A stretch of DNA of 47,545 nucleotides from Cereibacter johrii (GTDB lineage: Bacteria; Pseudomonadota; Alphaproteobacteria; Rhodobacterales; Rhodobacteraceae): positions 1 through 47,545 of the forward strand of contig NZ_MABH01000137.1 in NCBI RefSeq assembly GCF_001720585.1, read 5' to 3'. Every line of letters starts with the position of its first letter. Positions within the stretch are counted from its first letter, which is position 1. Of this stretch, positions 1 to 9,379 are shown piece by piece. The notes beneath the pieces were generated by a model that was not told where the DNA came from, made no database searches, and worked only from the letters and a program-made list of their open reading frames with translations. A program made the translations under genes and the position numbers.

Positions 1-137
1 GGGCGCGGTCGGGGCTGCGCCCACCCGGTGCGGGGCGAGGTCTGACGCCCGCCCGGCACGCGAGCCCTGCGGAGGGCGTCTCCCGCCGGGCGGGCACACC
101 CGAGGAGCGCTTCCGGCGCAGCAGCCCGGGCACAGGC

Positions 138-163
138 TGCACAAGAACGCGGCGTTCTGTGCA
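138..163. promoter_or_regulatory. Near-perfect inverted repeat, possible operator
   Basis: The arms TGCACAAGAACGC and GCGTTCTGTGCA are inverted copies apart from one extra A, giving a 26-base palindrome with almost no loop. It lies 65 bases upstream of the amidotransferase-like gene. There is no T-run after it, so an operator is more likely than a terminator. The regulator is unknown. Confidence 0.4.
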
Positions 164-228
164 TCAGCGCAAGGCTCGGGCTGCGCCTTTCCCTTCACCT
201 GCGGGCGCTGACGCCCTATCTTCTCACC

Positions 229-1074
229 ATGCGATCCCAGATCCCCGGCCCCAGCTTTCCCAGCCCCTCCTCCGTCGGCTCCGCCCGGCCCGGTCCAGCC
301 CACCGCCGGCCGGTCGTCGGCATCATCGGAAACTCCTCGCTCCTGAACGAGAGCTACCCCGTCCATGCGGGCGGGACGATGAACAGCGAGGCCGTGGCTC
401 TCGTCTCGGGCTGCCTGCCGCTCATCATCCCGACCGATCCGAATTTCGTGACGGTCGAGGAACTTCTCGATCTCTGCGATGGCTTCCTGCTGACCGGCGG
501 CCGCCCGAACGTCCATCCGTCCGAATATGGCGAGGACGAGACGCCGGCGCACGGCTCCTTCGAGCGGGCCCGCGACGCGATCACCCTGCCGCTGGTGCGC
601 GCCTGCGTCGAGCGCGGCCAGCCCTTTCTCGGCATCTGCCGCGGCTTTCAGGAAGTGAACGTCGCGATGGGAGGCACGCTCCATCCCGAGATCCGCGACC
701 TGCCGGGGCGGATGAACCACCGGATGCCGCCCGACGGCACGATCGAGGAGAAGTTCGCCCTGCGTCACCCGGTGCGCTTCACGCCGGGCGGGGTGTTTCA
801 CCGGCTGATGGGGGCGGAGGAGGTGATGACCAACACGCTCCACGGTCAGGGCATCGCGCGCGCAGGCCAGCGGATCGTGATCGACGGCACCGCCCCCGAC
901 GGCACGCCCGAGGCGATCTATGTCGAGGGCGCGCCGGGCTTTACCCTGTCGGTTCAATGGCATCCGGAATGGAACGCCGCAAGCGATCCCGTCTCGCGCC
1001 CGCTGTTCGCGGCCTTCGGCGCCGCGGTGCGCGACTGGGCAGAGGGCCGCGCCCCGACCCGTCTGAGCGCCTGA
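229..1074 (+). CDS. Class-I glutamine amidotransferase-like hydrolase (peptidase C26, PuuD-like)
   Basis: This 281-residue protein looks like a gamma-glutamyl-gamma-aminobutyrate hydrolase, a cytoplasmic enzyme that cuts a gamma-glutamyl amide bond, as in putrescine or gamma-glutamyl-amine breakdown. The nucleophile elbow GICRGFQEVN carries Cys137. The paired catalytic His and Glu are in QWHPEW (His245, Glu247). A conserved early segment, GIIGNSS, opens the fold near residue 32. The first 25 or so residues are Pro/Ser-rich and unlike the family, so the true start may be later, but the next Met is well inside the fold. It stands alone, so the substrate cannot be fixed from context. Confidence 0.82.
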   Translation: MRSQIPGPSFPSPSSVGSARPGPAHRRPVVGIIGNSSLLNESYPVHAGGTMNSEAVALVSGCLPLIIPTDPNFVTVEELLDLCDGFLLTGGRPNVHPSEYGEDETPAHGSFERARDAITLPLVRACVERGQPFLGICRGFQEVNVAMGGTLHPEIRDLPGRMNHRMPPDGTIEEKFALRHPVRFTPGGVFHRLMGAEEVMTNTLHGQGIARAGQRIVIDGTAPDGTPEAIYVEGAPGFTLSVQWHPEWNAASDPVSRPLFAAFGAAVRDWAEGRAPTRLSA

Positions 1075-1286
1075 GCATCGCCGCGCCTCCTGCGTCGGCA
1101 GGAGCGGCCGGACGTGTCAGGGTGAGCCGCCGCGCGCGGAAAGCCTTCGATGGCGAGGGGCCGCCTCCGCTCCGCCGGGGTCTGGCCTTCGGGCGGACAT
1201 GAACTGTCCGGGACGAACCGGCAACCGTTTCCAGCTCTCGCAGCCGCAGCCACCGGCATCGGGATCCGACGGGGCGGCGCAATGCG

Positions 1287-1310
1287 AAAGGGCCGCCCGA
1301 GGGGCGGCCC
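1287..1310 (-). terminator. Rho-independent terminator of the L,D-transpeptidase gene
   Basis: On the minus strand the sequence is a nine-base GC stem (GGGCCGCCC with its complement, loop CTC) followed by TTTCG. It starts about 26 bases beyond the stop codon of the transpeptidase gene, as expected for its terminator. Confidence 0.65.
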
Positions 1311-1335
1311 GATCGGAGCGGCTGGTGATTCCGGA

Positions 1336-2370
1336 TCAGAGCGAGTCGGTGGTCTGGCTTTCCGCCGGCGCCGCGGCTTCGGCCGGAGGCAGCACCACCG
1401 GGGCATCGGGGACCTCCTCGGGCGCCGGAACGGCCGCGGGCTCGTCGGCCAGCGGGCCGGCGGTCTCCGGCGGCGTATCGGCGGCTGGGGCCGGGGTAGC
1501 GGGTGCGGCTTCTGCCGGGCTCGTCGCGGCGGGCTCGGTCGCTGCCGGCTCCGCTGCGGCGGGGGCGCCGTAGGGCGAGAGCATCGGCAGGTTCGACAGC
1601 CCCGACGGAATCACGGGCTTGGCCGGCGCGGTCACAGCCGCCACGGCCACGGGCTTGGCCTTCTTCGGCGGGGGCGGCGGCAGGGTGAGGCCGGTCGGCA
1701 TCTTGCCGTCATGCGTCATCACCACGACCTTCGCCCCGTCCGGCACGCGCTCGAACAGGTCGACCACATCCTGGTTGATCATGCGGATGCAGCCCGACGA
1801 GGCATTGTGCCCGATCGAGTTCCATTCCGGCGTTCCGTGGATCCGGTAGCCGTAGTCGCGCCCGTTGGTCTCGAGATAGAGCGCGCGCGCGCCGAGCGGG
1901 TTCGTGGGCCCGCCGGGCTGGCCCTTCTCCCATTTCTTCAGCTCGGGCTTGCGGTCGATCATCTCGGGCGGGGGCGTCCAGGTCGGCCAGTGGCGGCGGT
2001 TGGCCACCACGGCCGTGCCGGACCACTGGAACCCTTCCTTGCCGACCGCGATCCCGTAGCGGATCGCCGTATCCTTGCCCGTCACGAAATAGAGCACGCG
2101 CTCGCGCGGGTTGATGACGATGGTGCCGGGCGCCTCGTTGCTGGTATAGGCCACGGTCTGGCGCTGATACTGCACCGGCACCCGGTCGGTGGGGATGGCG
2201 GGCAGGGTGTATTTGCCGTCCGCCCGGGCCGCATAGGCCCCTTCGAAGAGCTTCGGCTGCGGGGCCGGTTCCTCGACCTTGCCATTCACCATGGCCGCGT
2301 CCGGCACGCAGCCCCCCAGCATCCCCGCCGCGAGTACCGCGGCTGCAAGCTTCCGTCCGATCAGTTCCAT
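1336..2370 (-). CDS. L,D-transpeptidase lipoprotein (YkuD fold)
   Basis: This 344-residue lipoprotein probably forms 3-3 cross-links in peptidoglycan or attaches proteins to it from the periplasm. The N-terminus is a lipoprotein signal ending in LGGC, with Cys21 as the lipidated residue. The YkuD domain covers about residues 65 to 215 and ends in HNASSGCIRM, with catalytic Cys194; an upstream YRIHGTPEW supplies the conserved His and Gly. The last 105 or so residues are almost entirely Pro, Ala and Glu, and are probably a disordered spacer. It is a single gene with its own terminator. Which cross-link it makes, and whether the tail binds anything, cannot be told from the sequence. Confidence 0.85.
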   Translation of the reverse strand: MELIGRKLAAAVLAAGMLGGCVPDAAMVNGKVEEPAPQPKLFEGAYAARADGKYTLPAIPTDRVPVQYQRQTVAYTSNEAPGTIVINPRERVLYFVTGKDTAIRYGIAVGKEGFQWSGTAVVANRRHWPTWTPPPEMIDRKPELKKWEKGQPGGPTNPLGARALYLETNGRDYGYRIHGTPEWNSIGHNASSGCIRMINQDVVDLFERVPDGAKVVVMTHDGKMPTGLTLPPPPPKKAKPVAVAAVTAPAKPVIPSGLSNLPMLSPYGAPAAAEPAATEPAATSPAEAAPATPAPAADTPPETAGPLADEPAAVPAPEEVPDAPVVLPPAEAAAPAESQTTDSL

Positions 2371-2535
2371 TCCGCTGTCCTGCCCCGCGCCCGCCCTGTC
2401 GGCGGGCTGTCTGACATGGGAAGGTAAACGACTCGGCGTCGATGGTCAAAGCCGGACGGCGGAGATCCCCCGAAAGCAAGAGTTTTTACGCAGGCCGCTC
2501 CGGGTTCTGCCGCGTCCGCTCCCGTGGGCGGCAGC

Positions 2536-2570
2536 GCCGGCGCCGGGGGTTCGATGCCCCCGGCGCCGGC
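2536..2570. repeat. Strong intergenic hairpin
   Basis: Perfect inverted repeat with arms GCCGGCGCCGGGGG and CCCCCGGCGCCGGC around a short loop, in the 226-base space between kynU and the L,D-transpeptidase gene. It could end kynU transcription on the minus strand, but no T-run follows, so termination is not certain. Confidence 0.5.
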
Positions 2571-2596
2571 ACCTCCCTCCGCGCGGGCCTGCCGGG

Positions 2597-3787
2597 TCAG
2601 GTCACGGCCGCGCGCCGGCGATAGTCCTCGCGGTCCCAGAGCCGGCCCGCCATCACCTCGCCCAGGATTTCGGCCGCCCGGCTCACCTCGGAGGCGCCGA
2701 TATAGAGCGGCGTGAAGCCGAAGCGCAGGATGTCGGGCGCGCGGAAGTCGCCGATCACGCCGCGCGCGATCAGCGCCTGCACGATCGGATAGGCGTCGGG
2801 ATGGCGGAAGCTCACCTGCGAGCCGCGGTTCTCGTGGATGCGCGGCGTGGCGAGCGCGAGGTCCGGGCAGCGCGCCTCGACCTCGGCGATGAAGAGGTCG
2901 GTCAGCTCCAGCGAGCGCGCCCGCAGATCGGCCATCGCCACGCCCTCCCAGACGTCGAGCGCCGCATCGAGGGCCGCCATCTGAATCACGGGGGGCGTCC
3001 CCACCCGCATCCGCTCGACCCCGCGGGCGGGGCGGTAGGCCGCATCGAAGGCGAAGGGCGCCTCGTGCCCGAGCCAGCCCGAGAGCGCGGGCACCGCGCG
3101 CTCGCCGTGGCGGGGGGCCACATAGATGAAGGCGGGCCCGCCGGGGCCGGAGTTCAGATATTTGTAGGTGCAGCCCACCGCGAAGTCCGCGCCCTCCTCG
3201 GCCAGCCGGACGGGCAGGGCGCCGGCGGAATGGGCGAGATCCCAGATGGCGAGCGCGCCCGCGGCATGGGCACGGGCGGTGAGGGCCGCCATGTCGTGCC
3301 GCCGCCCGGTGCGGTAATCCACCTCGGTCACGAGGATCGCGGCCACGCTCTCGTCGATCGCGCCCTCGAGGGCCTCGGGCGCCACCACGCGCAGTTCCCG
3401 GTCGCCCAGCATCCGGCAGAGCCCCTCGGCCATGTAGAGATCCGAGGGGAAGTTGCCGCTGTCCGACAGGATCACCCGCCGGTCGGGGCGCATCTCGCAG
3501 GCCGCGGCCAGCGCCTGGAAGACCTTGATCGAGAGCGTGTCGCCCAGAACCACCGTCCCGGGCTCGGCCCCCACCAGCCGGCCGATCCGGTCGCCCAGCC
3601 GGCGTGGCATCTCCATCCAGCCCGCGCGGTTCCAGCCGGTGATGAGCATCCCGCCCCATTCCTCGGTCACGCAGCCCGCCACCCGCGCCGCCGCCGCGCG
3701 CGGCAGCGGACCGAGCGAATTGCCGTCCAGGTAGATCACGCCCTCGGGCAGGTCGAACATCGCCCGCGTCGCCTCGAAATCCGTCAT
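2597..3787 (-). CDS. kynU: Kynureninase
   Basis: This is a 396-residue PLP enzyme that cleaves kynurenine to anthranilate and alanine in tryptophan breakdown. The N-terminus has the family pattern YLDGNSLGPLP, then GWNRAGW and ILSDSGNFPSDLYM. The PLP lysine lies in GCTYKYLNSGPGGPAF, followed by the GWLGH segment. The length matches the bacterial family. The ATG at 3787 was chosen because it begins MTDFEATRAM just ahead of the first conserved block, although the frame stays open 123 codons further upstream. No other kyn gene is next to it. The gene is divergent from the methyltransferase gene, with 121 bases between them for both promoters. Confidence 0.93.
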   Translation of the reverse strand: MTDFEATRAMFDLPEGVIYLDGNSLGPLPRAAAARVAGCVTEEWGGMLITGWNRAGWMEMPRRLGDRIGRLVGAEPGTVVLGDTLSIKVFQALAAACEMRPDRRVILSDSGNFPSDLYMAEGLCRMLGDRELRVVAPEALEGAIDESVAAILVTEVDYRTGRRHDMAALTARAHAAGALAIWDLAHSAGALPVRLAEEGADFAVGCTYKYLNSGPGGPAFIYVAPRHGERAVPALSGWLGHEAPFAFDAAYRPARGVERMRVGTPPVIQMAALDAALDVWEGVAMADLRARSLELTDLFIAEVEARCPDLALATPRIHENRGSQVSFRHPDAYPIVQALIARGVIGDFRAPDILRFGFTPLYIGASEVSRAAEILGEVMAGRLWDREDYRRRAAVT

Positions 3788-3908
3788 GCGGCCCTCCCAT
3801 TCTGCGGAACGGAGGTAGCGGCAAATGGCGCGGGGCTGCAAGGCGCCTCGGCCCTTTGCGGAGCGCCCGGCCCGTGGCATGAGGGGGCGACCCGCGCAAG
3901 GAGACCGC

Positions 3909-4352
3909 ATGAAGCATCTCGACCTGCCGCCCCTCTGGCTGCTGCTCTTCGTGATCCTGGCCCTCGCGCTCGACCGGCTGGTGCCGTTCGGGCTCTTCGG
4001 CGGGCCCGGACGGATCGCGGCCCTGGGCCTCGGCGTGGCGGGCCTCGTGCTCTCGGGGCTGGCCGTACGCCGGATGCGCCGGGCCGAGACCACCGTCCTG
4101 CCGCACCGGCAGCCGAGCGCCCTCGTGACCGACGGGGTCTTCGCCTTCAGCCGCAACCCGATCTATCTCGCCGATCTCCTGATCCTGCTCGCGGTGCTGC
4201 TGTGGATCGACGCACCGCTGGGCCTGCCGCTCGTGCCCGCCTTCCTGTGGGTGCTCACGCGGCGCTTCGTCGAGCCCGAGGAGGCACGGTTGCGCCTTGC
4301 CTTCGGGCCACAATTCGACGACTGGACCCGTCGGACACGGCGCTGGCTGTGA
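3909..4352 (+). CDS. Small membrane methyltransferase (isoprenylcysteine/phospholipid methyltransferase family)
   Basis: This 147-residue integral membrane protein has three or four hydrophobic helices (residues about 6 to 25, 34 to 52 and 88 to 115) and the ICMT/PEMT-type C-terminal signature. The segment VTDGVFAFSRNPIYLADL matches the G..xxRHPxY element that binds S-adenosylmethionine, and EPEEARLRLAFG supplies the E(E)xxLxxxFG element near the end. The start was set at the ATG after AAGGAGACCGC, a good ribosome site; a longer reading has none. Bacterial members are mostly unassigned, and its substrate (lipid, small thiol or protein) cannot be inferred. It is probably monocistronic and lies upstream of pntAB on the same strand. 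Confidence 0.75.
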   Translation: MKHLDLPPLWLLLFVILALALDRLVPFGLFGGPGRIAALGLGVAGLVLSGLAVRRMRRAETTVLPHRQPSALVTDGVFAFSRNPIYLADLLILLAVLLWIDAPLGLPLVPAFLWVLTRRFVEPEEARLRLAFGPQFDDWTRRTRRWL

Positions 4353-4388
4353 CGCAGCGGCAACGCGCCCGCTGGACGAAATCTGCAA

Positions 4389-4433
4389 CTTGCTGCAAGG
4401 CGGCAACCGTCTTGTGCAATTTTCTTGCGCAAT
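4389..4433. promoter_or_regulatory. Cluster of three TTGC-GCAA palindromes upstream of pntA
   Basis: Three related palindromes occur in 45 bases: CTTGCTGCAAG (4389 to 4399), CTTGTGCAAT (4411 to 4420) and CTTGCGCAAT (4424 to 4433). The last two are 13 bases apart, and the AT-rich stretch GTTAAAC follows. They lie 60 to 100 bases before the GTG start of pntA, so they look like operators for a factor controlling transhydrogenase expression. The factor is not identified. Confidence 0.4.
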
Positions 4434-4490
4434 GTTAAACAGGCGGGCCGGCGAACCCCGCCGGAAGCCGCGAATGAAGGGGGATAATCG

Positions 4491-6062
4491 GTGAAGATCG
4501 GAGCACCCAGGGAGATATTCGAGGGCGAGGCCCGCGTCGCCATGACGCCGGACTCCGCTCTCCAGCTGCAGAAGCTCGGGCATCACTGCGTGATCGAGAC
4601 CGGCGCGGGCATGAAGGCGGGCTTCTCCGATGAAGCCTATGCCGCGGCCGGCGTCGAGGTCCTGCCCTCGGCCGAGGCCCTGTTCGAGGCCGCGGACATC
4701 GTGGTGAAGGTGCGTGGCCCCGAGCGGTCGGAGGCCGAGCGGCTGCGCCGCGGCCAGACGCTGATCTCCTTCTTCTGGCCCGCCCAGAACGCCGAGCTCC
4801 TCGAGCTCTGCAAGGAGAAGGGCGCCACCGTCGTCGCGATGGACATGGTGCCGCGGATCTCGCGCGCGCAGAAGATGGACGCTCTGTCCTCGATGGCCAA
4901 TATCGCGGGCTATCGCGCGGTGATCGAGGCCGGCAACAACTTCGGCCGCTTCTTCACGGGCCAGGTGACGGCGGCGGGCAAGGTGCCCCCGGCCAAGGTG
5001 CTCGTGGTGGGCGCGGGCGTCGCGGGCCTGGCCGCCATCGGCACGGCGACCTCGCTGGGCGCCATCACCTATGCCTTCGACGTGCGGCCCGAAGTGGCCG
5101 AGCAGATCGAATCCATGGGCGCCGAATTCGTCTTCCTCGAGTTCGAGGAGGCGCAGGACGGCGCGGCCACCGGCGGCTATGCGGCCCCCTCGTCCCCCGA
5201 GTTCCGCGAGAAGCAGCTGGCCAAGTTCCGCGAGCTCGCCCCCGAGATGGACATCGTCATCACGACGGCGCTCATCCCCGGCCGGCCGGCGCCGAAGCTC
5301 TGGACCGAGGACATGGTCTCGGCCATGAAGCGCGGCTCGGTCATCGTCGACCTCGCCTCCGAGCGCGGCGGCAACTGCGACCTGACGGTGCCCGACCAGA
5401 AGATCGTGACGCCGAACGGCGTGACCGTCGTGGGCTACACCGACTTCCCCTCGCGCATGGCGGCCCAGGCCTCGACGCTCTATTCCACCAACATCCGCCA
5501 CATGCTGACGGACCTCACGCCGAAGAAGGATGGCGTGATCCATCACAACATGGAGGATGACGTGATCCGGGGGGCGACCGTCACCCATGACGGCGCGATC
5601 ACCTTCCCGCCGCCGCCGCCGAAGGTCGCGGCCATCGCGGCCGCCAAACCGCGCGAGAAGGTGAAGGAGCCCACGCCCGAAGAGAAGCGCGCGGCCGAGA
5701 TCGCGGCCTTCCGCAAGCAGACGGTGAGCCAGGTCGCGATGCTCGCGGTGGGCACGGCCCTTCTCCTGTTCGTGGGGATGTATGCGCCGCCCTCGTTCAT
5801 GGCGCATTTCATCGTCTTCGCGCTGGCCTGCTTCGTGGGCTTCCAGGTGATCTGGAACGTCTCGCACAGCCTGCACACGCCGCTGATGGCGGTCACGAAC
5901 GCCATCTCGGGCATCGTGATCCTCGGCGCGCTGCTGCAGATCGGCTCGGGCAACTTCCTCGTGGTGCTGCTCGCGGCGATCTCGGTCCTGATCGCCACCA
6001 TCAACATCGTGGGCGGCTTCCTGGTCACGCGCCGGATGCTCGCCATGTTCCAGAAGTCGTAA
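4491..6062 (+). CDS. pntA: NAD(P) transhydrogenase alpha subunit
   Basis: This 523-residue subunit of the proton-translocating transhydrogenase transfers hydride between NADH and NADP+ in the inner membrane, powered by the proton gradient. Domain I spans about residues 1 to 380 and has the NAD-binding turn [20 protein letters not shown] near residue 172, plus the conserved RPAPKLW and [10 protein letters not shown] segments. A Pro/Lys-rich linker at about 360 to 400 leads to four C-terminal membrane helices (about 410 to 515). It is the fused form, with domain I and the first membrane helices in one chain, unlike species with separate PntAa and PntAb. The start is GTG, preceded by GAAGGGGGA. 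pntB follows after 10 bases. Confidence 0.95.
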   Translation: MKIGAPREIFEGEARVAMTPDSALQLQKLGHHCVIETGAGMKAGFSDEAYAAAGVEVLPSAEALFEAADIVVKVRGPERSEAERLRRGQTLISFFWPAQNAELLELCKEKGATVVAMDMVPRISRAQKMDALSSMANIAGYRAVIEAGNNFGRFFTGQVTAAGKVPPAKVLVVGAGVAGLAAIGTATSLGAITYAFDVRPEVAEQIESMGAEFVFLEFEEAQDGAATGGYAAPSSPEFREKQLAKFRELAPEMDIVITTALIPGRPAPKLWTEDMVSAMKRGSVIVDLASERGGNCDLTVPDQKIVTPNGVTVVGYTDFPSRMAAQASTLYSTNIRHMLTDLTPKKDGVIHHNMEDDVIRGATVTHDGAITFPPPPPKVAAIAAAKPREKVKEPTPEEKRAAEIAAFRKQTVSQVAMLAVGTALLLFVGMYAPPSFMAHFIVFALACFVGFQVIWNVSHSLHTPLMAVTNAISGIVILGALLQIGSGNFLVVLLAAISVLIATINIVGGFLVTRRMLAMFQKS

Positions 6063-6072
6063 GGAGGGCCCG

Positions 6073-7521
6073 ATGAGCATCGGACTGACATCCGCCGCCT
6101 ACATCGCCGCGGCCATCCTCTTCATTCTCTCGCTCGGCGGCCTTTCGGGGCAGGAGAGCGCGAAGCGCGCCGTCTGGTACGGCATCGTCGGCATGGCGCT
6201 GGCGGTGGGCGCCACGGTCTTCGGGCCGGGCGTGGGCCATTACGTCATCATCGCCGTGATGGTGATCGCGGGCGCCGTCGCGGGCGCCTATGTGGCCAAG
6301 AAGGTCGAGATGACCGAGATGCCGCAGCTCGTCGCGGCGCTCCATTCCTTCGTGGGTCTGGCTGCGGTCTTCATCGGCCTCAACGCCCAGTTCGAGCTCG
6401 GCTCGGTCGTGGCGGTGAAGGAGCAGGGCGGCAACCTCGAGACGCTCGCGGGCTTTGCGGCGGTGCTGGCCCACAAGATGCCGGTCGAGATCCTGATCCT
6501 GAAGGTCGAGGTCTTCCTCGGCATCTTCATCGGCGCCGTGACCTTCACCGGCTCGGTCGTGGCCTTCGGCAAGCTCGCGGGCAAGATCGACGGCAAGCCG
6601 GCAAAGCTGCCGGGCGGCCATGCGATCAATGCGGCGACCATCGTGGCCTCGCTCGTGCTGCTCGTGATCTACTTCAACGCACCGGCGGGCTCGGCCGTCT
6701 GGACGCTGCTCCTGATGACGCTGATCGCGGGCTTCCTCGGCTGGCACCTCATCATGGGGATCGGCGGGGCCGACATGCCCGTGGTGGTCTCGATGCTGAA
6801 CAGCTATTCGGGCTGGGCCGCGGCGGCCATCGGCTTCACGCTCGGCAACGACCTGCTGATCGTCACCGGCGCGCTGGTGGGGTCTTCGGGCGCGATCCTC
6901 TCCTACATCATGTGCCGCGCGATGAACCGCTCGTTCATCTCGGTGATCCTTGGCGGCTTCGGCGGCACGACGGGCCCGGCGCAGGAGATCGCGGGCGAGA
7001 TGATCGCCATCGATGCCGACGGTGTGGCGGCCGCGCTGAACGACGCGGATTCGGTCATCATCGTGCCGGGCTACGGCATGGCGGTGGCGCAGGCGCAGGG
7101 CTCGGTGTCGGAACTGACCCGCAAGCTGCGCGCCCGCGGCAAGGAAGTGCGCTTCGCCATCCACCCGGTCGCGGGCCGTCTGCCGGGGCACATGAACGTG
7201 CTTCTGGCCGAGGCGAAGGTGCCTTACGACATCGTGCTCGAGATGGACGAGATCAACGAGGACTTCCCCTCGACCGACGTGGCCATCGTCATCGGCTCGA
7301 ACGACATCGTGAACCCGGCGGCGCAGGAAGATCCGAACTCGCCCATCGCCGGGATGCCGGTGCTCGAGGTCTGGAAGGCCAAGCAGGTGTTCGTCTCGAA
7401 GCGCGGGCAGGGCACCGGCTATTCGGGCATCGAGAACCCGCTGTTCTACAAGGACAATACGCGGATGTTCTATGGCGATGCGAAAAAGAGCCTCGACGCG
7501 CTCCTGCCGCTGATCGAGTGA
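6073..7521 (+). CDS. pntB: NAD(P) transhydrogenase beta subunit
   Basis: This 482-residue partner of PntA contains about nine membrane helices (residues 5 to 270) and the NADP(H)-binding domain III (about 300 to 482). Domain III shows [36 protein letters not shown] and [16 protein letters not shown], all family hallmarks, so the NADP site is complete. The start ATG follows GGAGGGCCCG within a 10-base gap after pntA, so the two subunits are made from one message. A terminator lies 20 bases after the stop. In this group of bacteria the enzyme is a main source of NADPH. Confidence 0.96.
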   Translation: MSIGLTSAAYIAAAILFILSLGGLSGQESAKRAVWYGIVGMALAVGATVFGPGVGHYVIIAVMVIAGAVAGAYVAKKVEMTEMPQLVAALHSFVGLAAVFIGLNAQFELGSVVAVKEQGGNLETLAGFAAVLAHKMPVEILILKVEVFLGIFIGAVTFTGSVVAFGKLAGKIDGKPAKLPGGHAINAATIVASLVLLVIYFNAPAGSAVWTLLLMTLIAGFLGWHLIMGIGGADMPVVVSMLNSYSGWAAAAIGFTLGNDLLIVTGALVGSSGAILSYIMCRAMNRSFISVILGGFGGTTGPAQEIAGEMIAIDADGVAAALNDADSVIIVPGYGMAVAQAQGSVSELTRKLRARGKEVRFAIHPVAGRLPGHMNVLLAEAKVPYDIVLEMDEINEDFPSTDVAIVIGSNDIVNPAAQEDPNSPIAGMPVLEVWKAKQVFVSKRGQGTGYSGIENPLFYKDNTRMFYGDAKKSLDALLPLIE

Positions 7522-7540
7522 CCTCCGGGTCCTGCCCCTT

Positions 7541-7574
7541 GCGCGCGCTCCGCCCTCCGGCGGGGCGCGCTTTT
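7541..7574 (+). terminator. Rho-independent terminator of pntAB
   Basis: GC-rich stem built from GCGCGCTCCGCC and GGCGGGGCGCGC with a short loop, followed directly by TTTT, 20 bases after the pntB stop codon. This is the clearest intrinsic terminator in the left arm. Confidence 0.75.
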
Positions 7575-7958
7575 CGTTCGGAGGAGGCGCATGTCCGGTT
7601 TCGGCTTGCCGCTCGTCCAAGCCTCGCGTGCCGCGCCCATGACAGCCGGGCAGGATCTCCGCCTCCCGGAGGACTGCGGGGGGCGCCGGCCACAGGGCGC
7701 TCCGGGCCGGCCGTCTTGCCTCACGGCGATGATCGGCAGCCTGCGGTCCGACGTCATGGCCGCGGCGCGGCCCGGAGGGGGGCGGGGGCCTGTCGTCTCC
7801 CCGACATGAGGCTGCGACGCGGGCCTGCGGTCCGCCGCGGAAGCGGGCGGGGCGCTCCTCTTCCGGAGGTCTGCCTCTTTCGTCGCCCGTGACACGGCGG
7901 CCTCTTCCTGAAACGCCCTCCGCCCCCTAGCTTCTCCCTCGCTGACCAGCCGGAGCCC
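7575..7958. other. Gap between pntB and the DUF3422 gene, no gene supported
   Basis: About 384 bases of GC-rich sequence. A 72-codon open frame on the plus strand (7591 to 7809) has an Arg/Pro/Gly-rich composition, no recognisable motif and no partner, and is not counted as a gene. The promoter of the downstream gene probably lies in the last 100 bases. Confidence 0.5.
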
Positions 7959-9245
7959 GTGATGCCCCCCGTCGCCGACCATCCCCTGCGCTATGCGCTT
8001 GCCAACGAGCTGCACGCCCGTCCCTATCCGGCGCTCGAGGCGCCCTGCCATGTGGTCTTCATGGCCTTCAAGGAGCCGGTGGATGCGGCCAACCGCGACC
8101 GGGCGCGCGACCGGGCGCATCTGCTCGAGATTCTCGACCGCAACGGGACCGCCCATCCTGCGCCCGAGGCCACGCATTTCTCGGCGCCCATCGGCCGTGC
8201 CGAGCTGCGCTGGGAGAGCCACACCGAGTTCGTGACCTACACGGCCTTCGTGCCGGGGCTGCACGAGCGCCCCTTCGACCCGGCCAAGGCCGAGGTCTTT
8301 CCCGAGGACTGGGTGGAGCGGGCGCCGGGGCGCCGGCTCGTCTCGCTCCTGATCCGCATCGAGGAGATGCCAGCGGACGAGGCGGCGGCGCTCGACCGGC
8401 TCGAGGGCTGGTTCGTGCCCGACAGCCTCGCCTGTTCGCGCATCGTGGATGGCGCGGCGGTGGTGGCGGGCGACTTCCGCATCGATCCCGCGGGGCACAT
8501 GCGCTTTTCCGTCTTCGTGAGGCCGGGCACGGGCCCGCGGCGCATCGGGCGGATCGTGACGCGGCTCTGCGAGATCGAGACCTACCGCGCCATGTCGATG
8601 CTGGGGCTGATGCGGGCCCGCACGCTGAACGGGCGGCTGAATGCGCTCGATCCGAAGCTCTCCGCCCTCGTCTCGGGGCTCGACGAGATCGAACAGTCGC
8701 CCGACGAGGCGCTGCACGAGCTTCTGAAGATCAATGCCGAGCTCGAGAGTCTGGCCGTGCAGTTCACCTTCCGCTTCGGCGCGACCGGGGCCTATGAGGC
8801 GATCGTGCACGACCGGATCGACGCGCTGCGCGAGGAGCGGATCAGCGGGCGGCAGACCTTCGCCGAATTCATGGCCCGGCGCTACGATCCGGCCATGCGG
8901 ACGGTGAAATCGGCCGAGGGACGGCTGCGCTCGATGGCCGAGCGGGCGCAGCGGGCGGCGGAACTCTTGCGGACGCGGGTGGATGTGGAACGCTCGGCGC
9001 AGAACCAGAAGCTGCTCGAGAGCATGGACCGCCGGGCGGACCTGCAGCTGCGGCTGCAGCGGACGGTCGAGGGGCTCTCGGTCGTGGCGATCAGCTATTA
9101 TGCCGTGAGCCTCGCGGCCTATGCGGTCTATCCTCTGACCGAGCCCCTGGGGATCAGCAAGGGGATGGCCACCGCGGTGCTGACGCCGGTCGTGGTGCTC
9201 GGCGTCTGGATCGCGCTGCGGCGGATCCAGCGGAAGATGCATTGA
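7959..9245 (+). CDS. DUF3422 family membrane protein
   Basis: This 428-residue protein matches the DUF3422 family seen across Rhodobacterales. The N-terminus reads HPLRYALANELHARPYPAL, the family's opening block. The middle is soluble (about residues 50 to 370), with helical stretches near 230 to 350. Two hydrophobic helices close the chain (about 370 to 390 and 400 to 420), so it is probably anchored at its C-terminus with the bulk in the cytoplasm. The start is GTG at 7959 or the adjacent ATG at 7962, behind CCGGAG. No function is known for the family, and the neighbours give no clue. Confidence 0.85.
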   Translation: MMPPVADHPLRYALANELHARPYPALEAPCHVVFMAFKEPVDAANRDRARDRAHLLEILDRNGTAHPAPEATHFSAPIGRAELRWESHTEFVTYTAFVPGLHERPFDPAKAEVFPEDWVERAPGRRLVSLLIRIEEMPADEAAALDRLEGWFVPDSLACSRIVDGAAVVAGDFRIDPAGHMRFSVFVRPGTGPRRIGRIVTRLCEIETYRAMSMLGLMRARTLNGRLNALDPKLSALVSGLDEIEQSPDEALHELLKINAELESLAVQFTFRFGATGAYEAIVHDRIDALREERISGRQTFAEFMARRYDPAMRTVKSAEGRLRSMAERAQRAAELLRTRVDVERSAQNQKLLESMDRRADLQLRLQRTVEGLSVVAISYYAVSLAAYAVYPLTEPLGISKGMATAVLTPVVVLGVWIALRRIQRKMH

Positions 9246-9258
9246 GCGGGGCCGGCCG

Positions 9259-9300
9259 CCGGGGGCTTCGCGCCCCCGGACCCCCGCGGGATATTTGGAC
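9259..9300. repeat. Intergenic hairpin with conserved tail (REP-like)
   Basis: A hairpin (CCGGGGGC, loop TTCGC, GCCCCCGG) is followed by the tail ACCCCCGCGGGATATTTGG. From general knowledge, similar GC hairpin plus GATATTT units recur between genes in Rhodobacteraceae, so this is probably a dispersed intergenic repeat that may also end the DUF3422 transcript. Only one copy is seen here. Confidence 0.4.
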
Positions 9301-9379
9301 CAGCGTGAAGGAGGCGGGGCGCGGGGCTTGACCTCGGCTGCGGGCGGGGCCACGCTTTCTCCTTCAAGAGGAGACGACC

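Noticed and set aside
2361-6080. A minus-strand open frame of 1,239 codons
   Set aside because: It lies antisense to pntA and kynU in a very GC-rich region, has no family pattern and repeats Arg, His and Asp runs typical of shadow frames.
7591-7809. A 72-codon frame after pntAB
   Set aside because: No motif and no fitting composition; low support.
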